From JACMLD01 sp039916305 (GTDB lineage: Bacteria > Bacteroidota > Bacteroidia > Chitinophagales > Chitinophagaceae), in assembly GCA_039916305.1 (NCBI GenBank), contig JBDSLR010000005.1, positions 1 to 64,000 on the forward strand: a stretch of 64,000 nucleotides of DNA, given 5' to 3'. Position numbers and translations under genes: made by a program. Below the pieces are notes generated by a model. The model ran no database searches, was not told the origin of the DNA, and saw only the letters and a list, made by a program, of their open reading frames with translations. Shown here piece by piece: positions 63,081 to 64,000 of the stretch. How positions within the stretch are numbered: the first letter of the stretch is position 1; each line of letters opens with the position of its first letter.

Positions 63081-63387
63081 TGTTTTTTAAAATTGAACTT
63101 CCGGTAATGGCCGGATTCTTTACGGGTAAAGATTCTGCACCATCAACTATACAGACAAAAATAGTATTATCTGCGTTTGAACTGCTAATAATGTGCGGAT
63201 TGATTTTTCCAATGAGGGAAGCATTGTATTTGAATTAAACGTTGAAGTGGTTATAACCCGGTAATATTAAATATCAATATAGCATGTTGTTTCAGCCGGC
63301 TTTTCTGACCCCCGGTTTTTATCAACTCTTTATTTTAACTTCATCTTTTTAACCAGGGCACAATAGTAGAATTATTAAAAATATATA
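63081..63387. other. Intergenic between the HipA-like kinase and fabV
   Basis: A 307-nt divergent region holding the starts of both genes. It is AT-rich near fabV. I saw no open frame with protein features, no strong hairpin and no consensus promoter that I would defend. Confidence 0.5.
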
Positions 63388-64000
63388 ATGATTGTAGAAC
63401 CAAGAATGCGCGGATTTATCTGCATAACGGCCCATCCGGCAGGTTGTAAACAAAATATCATCAACCAGATTGCATACATTCAATCAAAAGGAACGATAAC
63501 AGGACCCAAACGAGTATTGGTTATTGGCGCGTCTACCGGCTTTGGCCTGGCATCCAGGGTTACCAGTGCCTTTGGCCTTCTGGCTTCTACCATTGGTGTT
63601 TATTTTGAAAAACCACCTGCAGAAGGTAAAACCGCTTCTGCCGGCTGGTACAATACGGCGGCTTTTGAAAAACAGGCGCAACAGGCCGGGCTCTATGCCA
63701 AAAGCATTAACGGGGATGCTTTTTCAAATGAAATAAAAGACAAGGCCCTTGCATTAATCAAAGCCGATCTTGGCCAGGTTGACCTTGTAATTTACAGTTT
63801 AGCATCTCCTGTAAGAACGCATCCGGATACCGGCATCACCCATAAATCGGTATTGAAACCCATTGGCGCGCCATTTAAAAATAAAACAGTGGATTTTCAT
63901 ACCGGCAAAGTATCACAAATATCCATTGAATCCTGCACGCCCGAAGACATTGAAAATACGGTTGCTGTGATGGGTGGAGAAGACTGGGGCATGTGGATAG
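63388..64000 (+). CDS. fabV: Enoyl-ACP reductase FabV (3' partial)
   Basis: The first 204 residues of a FabV-type trans-2-enoyl-ACP/CoA reductase; the gene continues past the window end. Start ATG 63388 (MIVEPRMRGFICITAHPAG, the standard family start). Cofactor-binding motif VIGASTGFGLASR, then YFEKPPAEGKTASAGWYN and LVIYSLASPVRTHPDTG, all diagnostic. The catalytic Tyr-x8-Lys lies beyond the window. Reduces the enoyl double bond in the last step of fatty-acid elongation, and is a triclosan-tolerant alternative to FabI. Confidence 0.95.
   Translation, partial: MIVEPRMRGFICITAHPAGCKQNIINQIAYIQSKGTITGPKRVLVIGASTGFGLASRVTSAFGLLASTIGVYFEKPPAEGKTASAGWYNTAAFEKQAQQAGLYAKSINGDAFSNEIKDKALALIKADLGQVDLVIYSLASPVRTHPDTGITHKSVLKPIGAPFKNKTVDFHTGKVSQISIESCTPEDIENTVAVMGGEDWGMWI

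Overview
The window is a stretch of a Bacteroidota chromosome, most likely from the Chitinophagales (Chitinophagaceae-like). Several things point there: many type IX secretion (T9SS) sorting domains, a gliding-motility-type C-terminal domain beside a PorP/SprF-like protein, the gene string bamD-omega subunit-coaBC-DUF4835-DUF4296, DUF1800/DUF1501, head-GIN and YXWGXW proteins, PBP1C with a thioester alpha-2-macroglobulin, and promoters of the Bacteroidota type (TTTG-N19-TAnnTTTG). Shine-Dalgarno sequences are not evident, and several genes lack an ATG start (TTG or GTG). No tRNA, rRNA, CRISPR array, complete insertion sequence or prophage was seen. The content is ordinary chromosomal housekeeping plus cell-surface functions.

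Layout. 0-5.3 kb: two tandem paralogous secreted esterases with PKD domains and T9SS tails; the first is cut by the window start. 5.3-10.7 kb: a polyprenyl-phosphate pentose cassette (UbiA-type phosphoribosyltransferase, DprE2-like SDR, HAD phosphatase) that has no DprE1-like oxidase in the window, a divergent GT-C-like membrane protein, an RDD protein and a GT2 glycosyltransferase. 10.8-20.8 kb: recG, a large CHU_C-type surface protein with its PorP/SprF partner, recJ and a polyprenyl synthase. 21-28.1 kb: an OmpA/TSP3 porin, the bamD-rpoZ-coaBC-DUF4835-DUF4296 string, and a two-subunit 3-oxoacid CoA-transferase. 28.2-37.6 kb: an expanded ligase-Lhr DNA repair locus (DUF2256 mini-protein, ExoL-like nuclease, ATP-dependent ligase, a di-haem cytochrome, Lhr helicase, PdeM, an HDAC-like hydrolase). 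37.8-40.6 kb: a periplasmic binding protein and guaA. 40.6-43 kb: a decayed LRR-type gene fragment and two tandem head-GIN lipoproteins. 43-52.2 kb: divergent PBP1C / alpha-2-macroglobulin, a DUF2459 protein and a YiaA-like protein. 52.3-57.8 kb: GH10 xylanase, YXWGXW lipoprotein, M28 peptidase, rarA and an esterase lipoprotein. 58-61.8 kb: a DUF1800-DUF1501 pair, the second with both a Tat-like N-terminus and a T9SS tail. 61.9-64 kb: DUF3037 plus a HipA-like kinase, and the 5' part of fabV, which runs off the window.

The most unusual signals are: a heptanucleotide-periodic element inserted in frame inside the Lhr helicase gene, with a second 7-nt-period tract between the polyprenyl synthase and recJ; the apparently incomplete DPA-like epimerisation cassette facing a GT-C-like protein; the ligase-Lhr repair locus with added DUF2256, cytochrome and HDAC-like genes; the overlapping HipA-like kinase/DUF3037 pair; and a short DUF2256 gene at 37.5 kb that is easily missed.
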